Part shown: in pieces, positions 30,902-43,844 of the stretch
Layout: every line of letters begins with the position of its first letter
Numbering within the stretch: position 1 is the first letter of the stretch
Assembly (NCBI GenBank): GCA_012064385.1
Contig: QRDG01000136.1
Span: 985,266-1,049,265 of the forward strand
Direction: 5' to 3'
Source of the DNA: Puccinellia tenuiflora
Taxonomy: Eukaryota > Streptophyta > Magnoliopsida > Poales > Poaceae
Length of the DNA: 64,000 nt
Translations under genes and position numbers: made by a program
The notes under the pieces: model-generated
What the model was told of the DNA's origin: nothing
The model's input: the letters and a program-made list of their open reading frames with translations, nothing else
Databases searched by the model: none

Positions 30902-33411
30902 AATATTTGAATCTATATAAACAAACCTGGTGTATTTATAACCCATTTCATTATTTGTGTGACATCAGTCTATAGATGAATTTTCTGTACACGTTGTACC
31001 CAGTACGCAGCAGTTAAACACAATTTATGAATGCTTGTCGGAGCACCCACATGGGAAAATTTAATTGAAGCCAACTTATTACCGTTGATTGGTTGTCTTA
31101 TCTACAGATTCTGAACGGCGTGCACCTCCTCAAGCAGAACAAACTCCAGCTGAACCTCCTGAAACTATGTAGAAATCAGATTGCGGAAAGGATTAAGGAG
31201 AAGGAAAAACAAATCTAGCACTGAAACAGAAAATAAGGAGATAAGAGGTTGTTGTAGGAGATGAGATGAATTGGACTGGCGGCTACCTGCTAGTGCCGAG
31301 AAATCAAGGAAGAAGTGGCGGCCTCCTGCTTGTTACTTCCTGTTCCACCAGGCGGAGGAGGCCGCGGGAGTCGTGCGTCGTATGCGGCGGTGCCGCTGCG
31401 TTTGTGCTGTAGTTCTGCCTATAGAGAAACCAGGGTAGAAGTTTTATAATCAGCAGATCTAACAATAAACTATCCAAGAAAATGATGAATCAATCTAACA
31501 GATGACTCCTTGAAATATTGCATCCATTTGCAGCTCACATTCTAAACCATGATGGTGGCTTTGCAGTTACAGCATGAAAATAAAATAGTAACCGCATAGT
31601 CATGTGTTCGATTGAACTTGCAATAAAGGTGCGTCTAGAGCAACTTTTCATCCCAACAATTTTTTCTTGGTCTAGATCTTTTAAGAATAATTGCTCTAAT
31701 TAGGTTTTTCCAATTGAATTGTCTGGCCGTTGTTCCATAAGCGCAATGACAGGTGCACTACATGATTCTCACTTTGACATACTTTGTCTCATCCGTCTCC
31801 AGATGAGACATAGCTTTCAACAAAGAACTTGAATCCAATTTCTAGCCCAGCATCCATGCCTAATAATCCTGACACATTGGGAACCAGGGCACAAGACCTC
31901 GTAAAGGCCTACAGCCACAACGACCACATACATATGCTCCGGCGAGTATGTTAGAAACAAATTTCGAAGTCAATGTACAGCCATTAGAACACGTATTTGA
32001 ATCTCTTTTTGCTATTCTTCAGATAATTGTTTGGCCAGTCTCCCAGAAAGATTTGGCAGCCACATGCTTACATCTGGACTTCTGGAGTACACTGCATTAT
32101 CATAAAAAGAGCGCTAATGAAGGACGATTAGCTTACCTGAGAGAGTACAACCCCCCGGCTGCAGCGGCGCCCAGTGGGCATGGTCAGCGGCGACGGTGGA
32201 TGCGGATGCCACCTGGAATAGACATGACCAAATCAAAGTCTAGAGCTGTGAGAACAGAGCAATCATCGCGTCGCCGCTGCATCTTCTCGCCGGAGCGCCT
32301 TCTCCTGCCCAGTTTCAGTTTGCCACCTTCAGCCGCGCCGTTTCCCGTGGAACATCCACCGCCACCATGGTGTCCGAGTGTCCGACGACCCACCATCCCA
32401 AGCCCTCGTCCACCGCGCCGCCGCCTTGTCCTTCGTCGGCCTCGGTGCCCAAGACGGTGTACGCAAGTGGTGCTCACCAACATGGAAACACCCACACGCT
32501 CTGACTGCTTGCCCTCTCCCCGCCCTTCGTCATCCTCCTGTGAGTGTCTTCTTCCACCTCGTTTGTCCTCCCAGATCGATCCCGCTCCAACGCTCCACCA
32601 TACTGACTTTTTTTTACCTCCACTCCATCCAGCCTTGATCGACCGCATCCCTGAATCGCCCCCCAGTAGCTCGATCTGAATCTTGGCTCTGATTTCCTGA
32701 GATTTTTGTTGGAGAAGCGAACAGAGGAGTATGCGGTGCAGCACGGTGTGAAGAAGATGATGGCAGATCCATGGTGGGAGAGGAGAAGGTGCAGCCGTGC
32801 AGGGAGGGAAGGGGAGGGGGTGGAGGAGGACGATGGTGGCACCGGTGGTGGAGGCGGGACGATGAAGGATTGAAGGGGATTGGGGAGGAGCACACAAAGA
32901 GATTGGGGGAGAAAAGAACCGTAAGAGGGTCTGCACGCCGACGACGAATCCGGCGTCCCTCGGCCGCCCCAGCACGCGAGAGTGGACGGAGATGGAGAGG
33001 GCGCGACGGCGCAGCTCCCCCTGTGCGTTGATTTGTCCGGGGAGCAGCGGGACGGCGGGGGCGCGCGTCGGCGGCGGCGGCGACGCCGGGGCCGTGCGGG
33101 AGAGAGAAGGAGAGGAGAGGGGGAGGGGGATTCTGCGGACGGTTTTGCAGAAAAGTCCGTGTCTTTCTCGTTATTCTCATTTAGATCCCTCGAATCGCGT
33201 TTTCGTGGACTGCGGGTTAGATTTCTTTGTTTTTGAGGGATGTTTCTGCAAATCGATCACGGACGCCTCCCGCGGGCCGTTGGATCGTCGACGGATGGCA
33301 CGGATCGGAGCACTGTAGCTACGCTAGCAAGCTACAGTAGCTACTGTTCCTAGCTACAGCCCGCGAGCGCTGAGAGGCCGGCAAAGGTTCCGACTTTAAT
33401 ATATAGATAGA
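30902..33411. other. GC-rich gene-fragment-like segment, possible Helitron cargo
   Basis: At 31102-31172 a splice acceptor (TATCTACAG) leads into a short exon-like frame ending ...EQTPAEPPETM and a stop on the plus strand. From 32160 to 33180 the DNA is GC-rich and minus-strand frames look like the 5' leader and first exon of a grass gene, but I recognise no domain. The right edge at 33411, read on the minus strand, is TCTATCTATATATTAAAG preceded by ATTA, like the 5' end of the Helitron at 13043. No matching 3' end was found to the left, so the Helitron idea is unproven. Confidence 0.3.
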
Positions 33412-33919
33412 TAATATTGTCATCTTTTTACCTTCAAAACTTACTTTTCTGCCACCCCCATCATGACTACATTATATAGCAAAATATTTGAGCTAAAATG
33501 ATCGTTTGTCCTTCGAAATGGTACTATGGTAGCAACTAGCAAGAATGAGCCATTTCGGCTTTCTTTTATAATTATCCTACGCAAATGTCCAATATGCATA
33601 TAAAGCTTATCCCTCTATTTGAAATTTATATTGTAGTTTTGCATTGCGGACGTCGTCAATGCTTGATGACGATGATGACACTTGTCTTCTCGTCAACTTT
33701 TTTATTGACTTATCTTGACCATAAAAGGTCTCTTCTACTCATTTTGTTGCCTTCCTTGATCGATTGGTGTACTTTGGACTTGTGATGGTGTTTGTTGATA
33801 TACTGGTAATATATGTGATCTCATATGCAAAACTTGTTATATTCTATGATATGTTGTTGTGATCTTGATGAGTAAATAGCTCATATATATGTAGCATATA
33901 TATTTATGTTATGATTTTT
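33412..33919. other. Unassigned AT-rich sequence
   Basis: Nothing recognisable in this stretch. Frames are short and have no family resemblance. Confidence 0.4.
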
Positions 33920-34491
33920 GCAAAAAAGGGGGAAATAATTTTTTCAACTCTTTGTTGTGAGCAACACACAACAAAGAGGACACATGGAACCAACCTGTGC
34001 AGTCTAGAAACTTCATGTTGCTACCGTCAGGCCTTTGTTGTGTGTTATACAAGGTACACAGGACAAAAGTCCACCTCTTTATCTTGCACCAAACTAATGC
34101 ACAAGGGAAAGATCCACCTCTTTGTGGTGTGTCTCAATAAAAGACACGGCCAAAATCTGATACGGCGGACCCATCTGCGTGCCTTTGCCGTGTACCTAGC
34201 TAAGTAGTCGACCACTCTGTTGTGCGCCAACATAAAGCATACGACAAATGCCTAACGTTGTGTCTCACGTGTTAGATCCACCTTTAACGTCCCATAGCCT
34301 TCCTCGCTCTTTTCATTGTGCGGATGGAAAAGGTTCTTGGCAAAGCATTTGTTGTGTGCCCGACGAAAAATCTCAGCAAAGACGTATTTACCGGAATGAA
34401 ATTTACCGACATGCTTTGTCGTGTGAATCATCTCGGCGATGTCTTTTCTGTCTATCTGATGCATACGACAAATCTTCTATTTTCTGTAGTG
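33920..34491 (-). mobile_element. CACTA fragment with one terminus
   Basis: On the minus strand the segment starts CACTACAGAAAATAGAAG at 34491. It carries repeated CTTTGTTGTGTG/ACACACAACAAAG-type motifs, the subterminal repeats of another CACTA group. The opposite end and any transposase are absent. Confidence 0.6.
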
Positions 34492-35222
34492 CAACATCAT
34501 CCAAAGAATCAAGGGGGTGTCGAGTATATGAGATATTCGATATTTAATCCATGAAAATACTAGATAAAACATGACCTTGAAAGTAGAAATTAAACTACAT
34601 ATTTGTTACATATAAGTTCATTGTGAATGTGTAATGGCTGCCATTGAATTCCTTAAAAGTAAAAAAAATGCTTTTCTATACCTGATGTTGATGATTTGGT
34701 ATTGCATATTGCAATATATGAATAAGATATCTAATACTTCAACATCTCTCATGGTACCAGGACCATTTCTTCGATTTGCTAAAGTTTAAACATGGTGTCA
34801 AGTAGGAAACAACAAGGAGAGAGAATTACTATTTTGAGGCAAAAAAATTAGAGTCACTTATTTTCAAAGAGCGGAAAACATTTTTAGCGACATGATTAAA
34901 TATGACACTTTTTAATTTCCTCCGAAAAGAATTAGGCGCACTTCACTGATTTTTAGGGCGCCTTCTATGTTCCCCTAAATTGAGACCCTGACATAGTGAA
35001 CATGACCCATAGTTTTATTGGGATAACGTAGGATCACAAATTCAAACTAAGGTCACTCTTATTTTTATATATAGATAATGGAAGAGTATGATCACAGGAG
35101 CAAGCGATTTTACATGTAATTTTCACGTGCAATTATGCTACATACAATTTTCACGTGCAAAATTTATTCAAAGACATCCACTACTTAACTTTGAAAATCT
35201 CTAGCCCGTGCAGGTGCACGGG
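34492..35222 (-). mobile_element. Anonymous sequence with two Helitron-like ends
   Basis: On the minus strand, 35075 begins TCTATATATAAAAAT after ATTA, resembling a Helitron 5' end. At 35222-35201 the minus strand has a perfect hairpin CCCGTGCACCTGCACGGG directly followed by CTAG, resembling a 3' end. The two are in the wrong order to bound one element, so they would belong to two. The rest of 34492-35040 shows no gene. Confidence 0.35.
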
Positions 35223-35339
35223 TTGATCACAAGTATTCTTAATTCCACGGTGAAAAATATTTCCTCATACTGAGGCTCTATTTGATAATATTTAAGTTTT
35301 TTTCTCATTTACCATTTGTTAACTAATTTTTTAGAGGAT

Positions 35340-35367
35340 ATTTGCTGACAACAAATTGTCAGCAAAT
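35340..35367. repeat. Short perfect hairpin
   Basis: ATTTGCTGACAA and TTGTCAGCAAAT face each other with a 4-base loop. It is possibly the core of an old MITE. Confidence 0.6.
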
Positions 35368-35449
35368 CTAGAGTGAGAAACAAAAACTGCAAGGCTATAA
35401 GGAAGTCCCATGACAGCAGAAAGAGCAGCCTGATAATTTAACTCAAGTC

Positions 35450-35760
35450 GTCATGCCATTAGGCCAATTGAATGCCCTTAAATATGTAGCAACGTGGTTA
35501 CACACTTTGAATGCTATTACGTTGGGCCAGAGCACTTGAATAAAATCTGCCCTTTTATAATGGAGGGATAAATCTCCCTTTCCTTGGCAGAGACCAGAGA
35601 CACATGTATCCATGTGTCGTTCGATGACATCTGTGAAAGTTCACCCATAATTTTTGCAGCAATGGATGCTACACAATGCACCCTATATCGGCACAAATTA
35701 AAAGTCTAGGGTTGGGAAGCATTGCGAAATAAATCGACACAAGCACCCTATATCATTGAA
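35450..35760. repeat. Local repeat unit, copy 1 (partial)
   Basis: Diverged similarity to 38340-38610, and to the unit split by the second Gypsy element (about 52100-52218 continued at 58529-58640). Shared pieces are a CGTTGG...TATAA box, a TTCACC(T)ATAA stretch, GATGCTACACA and TTGGGAGGCAT(T). No coding frame is shared, so I cannot say what the ancestral unit was. Confidence 0.5.
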
Positions 35761-35866
35761 GAAGGGGTTCATGAGAGAGAGAGCAACATGCTCACGAACA
35801 CGAAGGTTGTCCTCCACGTCAGCCTCAAGATATTGAAGCTCAGCTTGCCAATGATAATAGAGTACT

Positions 35867-36332
35867 TGTCGAAGGGACTGTACCTAATTGGTAGGCCCAT
35901 GAAGCGAGACGGCCCACAAGACCAGGGACACCCATGGTCGACTCATGGCCACGCAACTCCGCCGGCTTACATGCACTAGGATGGGCCGGCTTAAGACCTG
36001 GAAGACTTAAGGAAGGAGTCCAAACACAAGGCCATGAACAACTTGTCAAGCAAAAAGGAAGACCCTGTAGTCTCCAAGTAGGACACTAGCTCCTCGAAAA
36101 ACTAGAAAGTTGCCATGTAACCTCAGAGCCACTAGTATATAAGTATGGCTCCTAGAAAAACTAGGAAGTTACCATGTAACCTCAGAGCCACTAATCTTTA
36201 TCTCCATCCCGAGGGACCGAACTTGGGTATATCGTGTGTACCAATCTCTTCTCGGATATTCATTAAGTCACATAGCTCTAAATCAATCCCAAGTCATCCA
36301 GCGATGACATCTGTTGTGTCAACCCCACGACA
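35867..36332 (+). mobile_element. Gypsy LTR, 5' LTR of a truncated element
   Basis: It starts TGTCGAAGGGACTG and ends CCCACGACA (466 bp). It is followed at 36333 by TTGGCATCCACCGTGGGG, the primer-site region of a common grass Gypsy group (normally TTGGCGCCCACCGTGGGG). A 50-bp piece containing CATGTAACCTCAGAGCCAC is duplicated inside it at about 36090-36190. Only this LTR and the start of gag remain. Confidence 0.6.
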
Positions 36333-36419
36333 TTGGCATCCACCGTGGGGCATGCGACCAAGGGAGTTGTGTTCTGGGCGGGGTCACTTCCCGGAATCTC
36401 CAACTCCGCAATCGGTCGG

Positions 36420-36680
36420 ATGACCAATCGTGACGGACGTATCATCATCGACGACTCAGATTGACCGGAAGCTGCCTACTCGCTCTAGCATGGCTACCGC
36501 CTCCCGTTTGGACAGATCGACATGTTCTACGGCTTTCTCCGCATATTTAATCTATGACTCCGACCCCGTGGAAGTCGCCCAATCCAGGACGACTCAAGTT
36601 CTTCTGTCCCCACCCCGAGGAACAAGGGCCATGGCCCGGAGTGTAATTTTTTTACCTATAATATTAATGAAATTGATCAT
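36420..36680 (+). pseudogene. Gypsy gag start with stop codons
   Basis: The ATG at 36420 gives MTNRDGRIIIDDSD and then a stop. Downstream in the same frame, HGYRLPFGQIDMFYGFLR and VEVAQS-type segments remain recognisable but are broken by further stops or shifts. It follows the primer site of the LTR at 35867-36332 by about 85 bases. The gene is dead and truncated near 36680. Confidence 0.55.
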
Positions 36681-36879
36681 CTAGCCTAACACTTAGTCTA
36701 GTTACAACATTCATATTTAAAATTGGCTTGGGGTTTGGCTTGATCCTGTATCCGCACCTGCTAGTATATGTCCTTGCGCAAAGAACTATTCTCTGCTCCC
36801 AACAGCTTGTGATGTAATAGCTCACACAGTGTCAATCTCACAACGTTCTCGATGGATCCTTTCCATGGTTGTTGTATAC

Positions 36880-37640
36880 TGTACCATATTCATTTAGGAC
36901 GTGACCCTTATTTAAAGTGGCCGAAGGAGAGCTAGATGCTTCAGTGTCCGAGATATATTACCCTGACTTTGGACAATATGGCAAGAAGAGAGGGCAACCA
37001 CGATGTAGTAGTAGAGCACATTTCATGTCTATGGTTGGGAGACATCAAGGGATATGGAGACACTGGATCTTGAAATGAGACCTGATCAACACGACAAATT
37101 TGGTTACAGAATGCAACACTGTTTAAGATCAGCACATCAAGTCGTGCAGTTGTGCGTGCAAACCACTTGAGCACGAAGAATTGCGGCTGTATAGGTGCCG
37201 CAGTACCGACGACACGACTTCAGTGATGAGGAATTCATGTTGATCTAGTTGCAGCGCATGTGGTCTTAGTGCTTAGCCCCAGACGTCGTTCTTTAGAGCG
37301 CAGTCTCCTTAGCTTTCTTGGCAACCTATTTCTTCACAGAGCACATCTCATTCACCCTCCGCCTGCTCAAATCTTCTTCAATCTTCACGCCGACAACGTC
37401 GTCCCTGGTACATTTCATGTGGCGAGACGTTGGGTATCGTATCTGTGCGTAAGGATCTGTCGAACTAGAATTAGCCACATGGTAAATTTTAGTTTGAGTA
37501 ATAAGAGGTTGTGGAATTTGTTCTCTAAATCTCTGCCCCTGATGTTCTTAAATAATCGTGCATTTTTGTTTGTCAAAAAGCATAGAAGCACTCCACAATG
37601 TAAAGTTGCAAATAAAGTTGTGTAGTAGTAGTACAGTACA
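36880..37640. repeat. Second local repeat family, copy 1
   Basis: Diverged match to 61640-62408 in the same order: GTTGTTGTATA, TTATTTAAAG, CTAGATGCTT, ACGATGTAGTAGTAGA, AGTTGTGCGTGC, CTT(G)GGCAACCT, TTTGTTCTCT. A shorter match lies at 60330-60560. No coding frame is maintained across copies. Confidence 0.55.
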
Positions 37641-38339
37641 ATGATCAGTTGGTTTAGCTTATTCAAGTCGTTCACGTTGATTTACCTCCACTCCCGTGTT
37701 TCTCAGTGAATACAATCATCCCCCAGTGCTTCTGTTTTTTCCTCTGCTTCGGCGATCAGACTGAACCTCCTCTTCACTGTTGGCAATATCTACCCGAGGC
37801 GATTTGCCGACGGAGCTTTAACACATCGGTAGACGCCATCAACACATGAAACATCCAGCGTGAGTGCGGCCCAAACGTGACGCCTGCTACCAAGGCCTGA
37901 GCCCATGACGCTTTTCATGGCCCAGAGCTTTGGGCCCTGATGCTACGCTTATAAGAAGGAAATGAGAGATTCTCAAATTTTTTTTTAAAAAAAGAGAGGA
38001 AATGAGAGATTGTAATGTAGCTTGGGCATTTGCTTAAAATATTTTCCATGCACATCCTTCGGCCATTGCTTCCCTTGCAGAGTTGCAAGTGAGCCTTTAT
38101 AATTTGTAGCATCGACCAGCCCGTTGCATATAAATGAAGCAATCCAAGATTTTTCAGTAGCTACAAGACAAGGCGAATGCACACAGTAATGTATTCCCCA
38201 CAAATATCCCAAATATGTGCCACAAATATACACCATGTATTTTATACATAAGAAGAACTACGTTATGAGTACATTACAATTACATGTCATTATTGCGAGC
38301 TATTTTGACCCCACAATGAACCAGAAGATCACAACTCAC
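37641..38339. other. Unassigned sequence
   Basis: No feature recognised apart from short frames without resemblance to known proteins. Confidence 0.4.
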
Positions 38340-39410
38340 ATAAATCAGTAGATCTGCACCCACATGGCTCACGCTTTGAATATGGTTGCGTTGGACCAGA
38401 TCGCTTGATGACCTCCTGCACTTCTTATAAAGGAGGATGAGATCTCACTCATTACCAAAGACGAGAGAAACATAGCAGTGTACCATCGGCATAAACAATT
38501 TTTTTCGATAAAGAACGCTTTATTAGACTTTAACTAAGTATAGGTTTGGGAGGCATAAATCAAGTATAGGTTTGGGAGGCATTACGGAATACATCAACAC
38601 TCATATGCTCTGTCACGGTACAAGTTTTTTCAAAAGTTCGAGTGGAAATTGAATAATCTGTACACCCCAGTAAGTTGTAAGTTGTATGAAGCGAGCAGTA
38701 AGGTGCATGATGCATGGCAGAAGAATCCTTCGAAAAATGCCTCGTAGGCAGATGTCTTGTCTAATCAGAAAGCGACCATTGTTACTCATATGAAGTACAT
38801 CATGCATGTTGATCCAGCTTAAAACACCAGACGGCCGGAGGATTATACATACACTTCTAATTCGGTACACCCCTAGTTGCATTGGGCACTATAGTCAATT
38901 TACTAACTTTGTGCACGAAAAATCACATTGGAGCTCAGGCTACATGTAGCTCTTTTTTTTCAATTTTCTGAGATTCACATTTTAAAGTTTCAAAAACATC
39001 TCAAAGAAATACTGGATGTTTAGAATGATGTATTTCACAGTCCTGCAAAATTTCAACCCGAAACATCTTATATTCCGACATACAAAAAATGACAAATTCT
39101 GACAAATCTGAGATTTTCGAATCGTGTATTGTTCGCAACCTCAGATCCAGATGTTTGTTATTTTTACACAGCCCAAAATACATAATATGTCGGATTGATA
39201 TTTTACACACTAGTAGAAATAATCATCGTCTATATCTAGGATTTATTTCAGAATTTTTGGAAACTTAGAAACATGTTTTTTTGAATTTTTCAAAAAACGG
39301 GCTCCATGGAGACCGAGCTCCAAAATGCTGCACTCCGTTGTGCAGCCCTATTAGAACTAGTATTGTACTTGTACCCCTCTTGGATCATGCCCCACTTAAT
39401 ATTTTTTTTT
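38340..39410. repeat. Local repeat unit, copy 2
   Basis: Contains the CGTTGGACCAG and TTATAAAGG promoter-like pieces (38389-38437), a duplicated TATAGGTTTGGGAGGCAT (38548-38582), GAATCCTTC (38725), GATCCAGCTTAAAACACCAG (38813) and the block TATTGTACTTGTA...CTCTTGG near 39360. These recur in the same order, with gaps, at 50332-50930 and 58529-58980. At 39207 CACTAGTAGAAA suggests a CACTA end. Confidence 0.5.
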
Positions 39411-39461
39411 TAAAAGAAACACCACATGTATTTCATATATATATATATATCTGACAGTACA

Positions 39462-39713
39462 TTAAGGAGTACAATGATTCAGAAAAGACCAACAAATGAA
39501 AGAAAATATAAAGATAAACACCATGGTCTTGGACTCCATCTTCACCAATGCTGCAAGAGAAAAGATGCCAACCACACAACTGATGTCGATGAAGGAGAGC
39601 AACACATAGGACTGCTTCACAACCTGTAGGAGTTCCAGCACGCCAAACATGGCTACAAGCGCCGCAGTAGAAGCCCGCCGCTGGAGACGGGGCAAAGCCA
39701 TCAGGCAAAGCAC
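39462..39713 (-). CDS. Unrecognised small hydrophobic frame
   Basis: The 83-codon minus-strand frame starting MLCLMALPRLQRRASTAA predicts up to three membrane-spanning stretches. Another frame across the same bases (39708-39433) is also open, so at least one is accidental. No family is recognised and there is no obvious promoter. Most likely it is a gene fragment or chance; I list it because it is the only hydrophobic frame in this region. Confidence 0.15.
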   Translation of the reverse strand: MLCLMALPRLQRRASTAALVAMFGVLELLQVVKQSYVLLSFIDISCVVGIFSLAALVKMESKTMVFIFIFSFICWSFLNHCTP

Positions 39714-39839
39714 TTCGGCTGCGTCATGTCAAAGTGGAACCCATAACAAGAGAAGTTGACAATGCAGAAAGTATATAGTGATATACAAGTTATAAGTGTT
39801 CAAGTCCAAATTGCAATTGTGGCGGTTTTGATAAGTATT

Positions 39840-42628
39840 TGATACTCATTCTGTTTTATGAAAACAGAACCTGCTGCTTGAGATTTGCATAAAGGATCTA
39901 GGAAGACGTTGCGGAATGGTGGCAATCAAGGAGTTGATGCTGGCAACGATCTGTCTCTACATTTATCGTTTTGGATTAGAGGATTTGAATAAGTTTTGTA
40001 ATCGAATTAAGTGTGATTTTGATTAGTGTGTCTTGCTTATGTGAGACGGTTATTCATGTTAAAGACAATGGTTGTTCTATTTTCATGAGTGATCCTTTTT
40101 GTAAATCAAAAGTTTTCGATTATAAGTGTATTATTCTTATTATAATCTAGATGATAAATTGGTTGAACATTTATAAATAAGAGACATACTAAAGATATCC
40201 AAAACTGAATAATGACAATTGTTTTAGTCGTGCTAAAATTGAATAAACATTTTGATGTTTTATCAACGCGCCTTATTGAAGGAGTATGACTAAAATGCCA
40301 TCCTTTGGAAGAGTGACATGAGTTGCCGGAAATAAACAGAAGTGTTGGTTGTATTTTCAGCAAATGTTAAATGTCATTATTTTGTGCGCTCCATCATTAA
40401 TGATATGAGTAAATAGATGTATTTGTTCAAGTTATGATATTTGATGAGATAAAATAAAATTCTGGAGTTTAAGGATGCGAAGTGAACAAGAAAAGTTGAG
40501 TCTTTATGATTTGATCAAAAGAGACAAAATATTTGAGTTATTGTTTTAGTATGAGGACTGTGACAAGTGTTATCACAAATTACAATGTTTAGAATATTTC
40601 AAAGCCGTTTGATATGTCCTAAGATATTGTAATCACACACTATTTGAAATTGTGTGGTCTCAAAGAAGGGTTTTACTTCGAGGTTTAATAGTAACATTTA
40701 GATTTATTTGATAAACACTATGTTTTAGAAATAGGGGTCTATGTATGATTCGCATATATTTTTCATATGAGTTATGAGAAAAGGAGGTTTCAATGATTAT
40801 GAGATAATTAGAGCCTATTGCGAATAATGTTGTAGTATATTCATAAGTGTGACTATGAATAAGATTCCACAATATGAGACTAAAAGGAGCAAATTAATTT
40901 GTTGGTTGTGCTAAAGGTTTTAGTGGTTTATCGTGAAAAGAGTTTCATTGATAAAAAGGGTTGATGGAATAAAGAGACTTAAATCAAGATGGTTGATCTT
41001 GCTTTTAATTATCAAGTGGCACATTTTGAAAAGTGCATTAATGGTTTAGACTTGATATTTAAAAGAGAAATTAATGATAGTGATCATTGAATTTCGAGTT
41101 AAGTTTTTGGAGAGAAGTAGGATTCAAGAGTATGGTATTTTGTCAGGTTACAAAATAATATTCATGATTTACTTGTCATGTTTGAGAAACAAGACATACC
41201 TACGAAACTACAAAGAAGAAATAGAAGCCTTAAATATGAAAGTGACTAAGAGTCATCCTATGTTAAGTTTAAATCACAAAGTAATTGTTACTTGATTTTG
41301 TGAAAGTGATGTTTCACATATTTATTCCTCAAAAGGGGTTTTGTAGAGAATAAATAAAACTTAAAGCTAGCAAAGTACTAGTGTTTCGTATATGAGTTCT
41401 CGAATTTTAAAAGTTAATTAAGAATTTCGGAGGTGTCCAAAGTATCGAGAAAGTGCATGAGAAACTGAGTGGGATCTAATTAACATATGTGGTGACATAT
41501 ATTAAGTTAGAGCAGAAACTATTTTCCATGGTCAAAATATGTGGTGACATATGTTTGAGTGGGAGCTAGTTAATCATTGTCAAATATAAGGATAACATAT
41601 TTCTGAGTGGGAGCCAAAGTGGTTTCACAATTTAATATGTGTATGGTGTATATTTGAGTGGGAGTTTACAACATCTTGTTTATATGAAATGGAGATTTCG
41701 TAAATGTTGTAAATAGTTCAGGAACCAACGTATAACTTATGAAGTTAAATTTGAACGTCAAATATCTATGGAGATAGATGTATCTATGGTGGATAGATAT
41801 GTTTGATAAACATCATGTCAGGATGTTTAACCTAAGTAAGATTTTGAAGGAGTTCAAAATGGAACAAGTGAAGAAAGGTTCATTTGCTTGTGAGAAATAG
41901 GTGAAACATTGAGTTGATAACTCAGTACAAAATTGATGGTTGGAGGATATGTTAGAATTCACTATGAATTGTTCATAGGACTAAACATACAAGAACCATG
42001 TGTTTGTATTTGACGAAATGTGACCCAAGTTCTTGGTTAGAAGAATGTGTTAGAAATGAGGAGTCATTTCAACATAGAGATGCGATAATTGAATCTAGAG
42101 ATTGGTAGACTTGGTTGAAGTCATGACACCAAACTAGATTGGAAATCTCATAAAGGCAGAAGCGCAGCGAAAGCGTGATCGAAAATATCGAAGTGACATG
42201 ATTGCACGTCTACAACATATAGGAGTATATGATTAATTCAAGGATTAAAAGATATAATATTTTGGTTTGAGAAATTTTGTTTCAAGATTGAGTGAGTTCC
42301 GGGTGCACATGCTATGTGAATGTTCTTTTGACTGATCATACGTCATGTAGGCATAAAAGGGAAATGAAAGTCTCACTCTGTAACCAAATATATTGTATTC
42401 ATCATATGACGATGAGGTTTATCATGTGATAATAAAGGTTTATCATGTGATGATAAAGTAATGTCAAAGTAGGTGACGTTAACGTTTTGCAAAGAACATA
42501 GAGAAATGTATAGTACAGAGCATGGACAGAACCTCTTCCATGAGCAAACATGATCAACACTAAGTCTCCATGAGTGTTGGATCGGGAAAATATAAAATAG
42601 ATTATTGACTCTAGTGCAAGTGGGAGAC
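39840..42628 (+). mobile_element. Degraded interior of the BARE/Angela-type element
   Basis: AT-rich sequence with no long frame. It leads into the polypurine stretch CTAGTGCAAGTGGGAGAC (about 42611-42628) that in BARE/WIS/Angela elements directly precedes the 3' LTR. Three scattered GAGTGGGAG(C/T) motifs (41568, 41614, 41659) echo that tract. The base bias suggests long decay of methylated DNA. The 5' LTR and the left boundary are not identified, so the start given is approximate. Confidence 0.4.
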
Positions 42629-43831
42629 TATTGGGAATATGCCCTAGAGGCAATAATAAAATGGTTTATTAAGCATATTCATGTTTATGATAATAGTTTA
42701 TTCTCCATGCTATAATTGTATTAACCAGAAACATAATACATGTGTGGAATATAAACAACCAAATGTCCCTAGTGAGCCTCTACAGGACTAGTTCGTTAGT
42801 CAAGAGATGGTTAGAGTTTCCTAACCATGGACTTATTATAGTCACTTGATAACGGAGTCACATCATTAGGAGAATGATGTGATGGACAAGACCCAAATAA
42901 TAAAGAGTTGCAATTGATCGTGTCACACCGTTTTATTGCCAACATTTTTGATATGCCAAGTATAGTTTCCTTAGACCATGAGATTATGTCACTCCTGTTT
43001 ACCGGAGGAATACTTTGTGGACATCAAATGTCACTTCGTAACTGGGTGATTATAAAGGTGGCTTTCAGGTATCTCCGATGGTATTTGTTGGGTGACATGA
43101 ATCAAGAGTGGGATTTGTCCTTCCTTGTGACGGAAAAGATATCTCTGGGCCCTCTCGGTAATATAGCATCGGAAAGGTTGCAACCATGTGATTAAGTGGT
43201 AATCACGGTGATCCTATATTATGGACGAGTAAAGAGAATTTGCCAGGTAACGAGATAGAACTAGATATGGAGATATCGACGATCAAGTCTCGGGCAAATT
43301 AAATATCGGTGAGACAAAGGGAATCGTATACGAGATTTAGAATCTCCGACATCGTGGTTCAATCGATAAGGAACTTCGTTGAATATGTAGGAGTCAATAT
43401 GGGCATCCCGGCCCCGCTATTGATTATTGATCTGATCATGTCTGCATGTTCTCGAACCCGTAGGGTCACACACTTAACGCTCCGATGTAGCTAGGGTTAG
43501 CGATGAGATAATTGATGGTATGAACGAATGGTGATTCGGAGTCTCGGATGAGATCCTAGACATCACGAGGAGTTCCGGAAGAGTTCGGAGAATAAGATTC
43601 ATATATAGAAAGTGGTTTCCGGAGTGTCGGAAAAGTTCCGGAATATTCCGGCAAAGTACCGGAATTTTCTAGAAGGTTCTAGAAGGGTCTATAAGTGAGG
43701 CCTGTTAGGGAAATAGACTTGTTGTATTCCCAGGGGCCAAAGGCCACAATATATATGGTACAGGTACAGGCAAATATACAGAAAGCCCCCTAACAGGTGG
43801 GGAAACTACAATATACATATATACTCTAACA

Positions 43832-43844
43832 CCCCCCCTCAAAC
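43832..43844 (-). promoter_or_regulatory. Polypurine tract of the Copia element
   Basis: The minus strand reads GTTTGAGGGGGGG directly before the 3' LTR. This is the normal primer for plus-strand synthesis. Confidence 0.8.

Noticed and set aside
32184..32975. 263-codon minus-strand frame and overlapping plus-strand frames in a GC-rich block
   Set aside because: Several frames on both strands are open at once because of base composition. No domain is recognisable, so I did not call a gene.
39207..39218. CACTAGTAGAAA as the left end of a CACTA element reaching 50331
   Set aside because: The following bases do not match the inverted end at 50331, and no subterminal repeats follow 39207.
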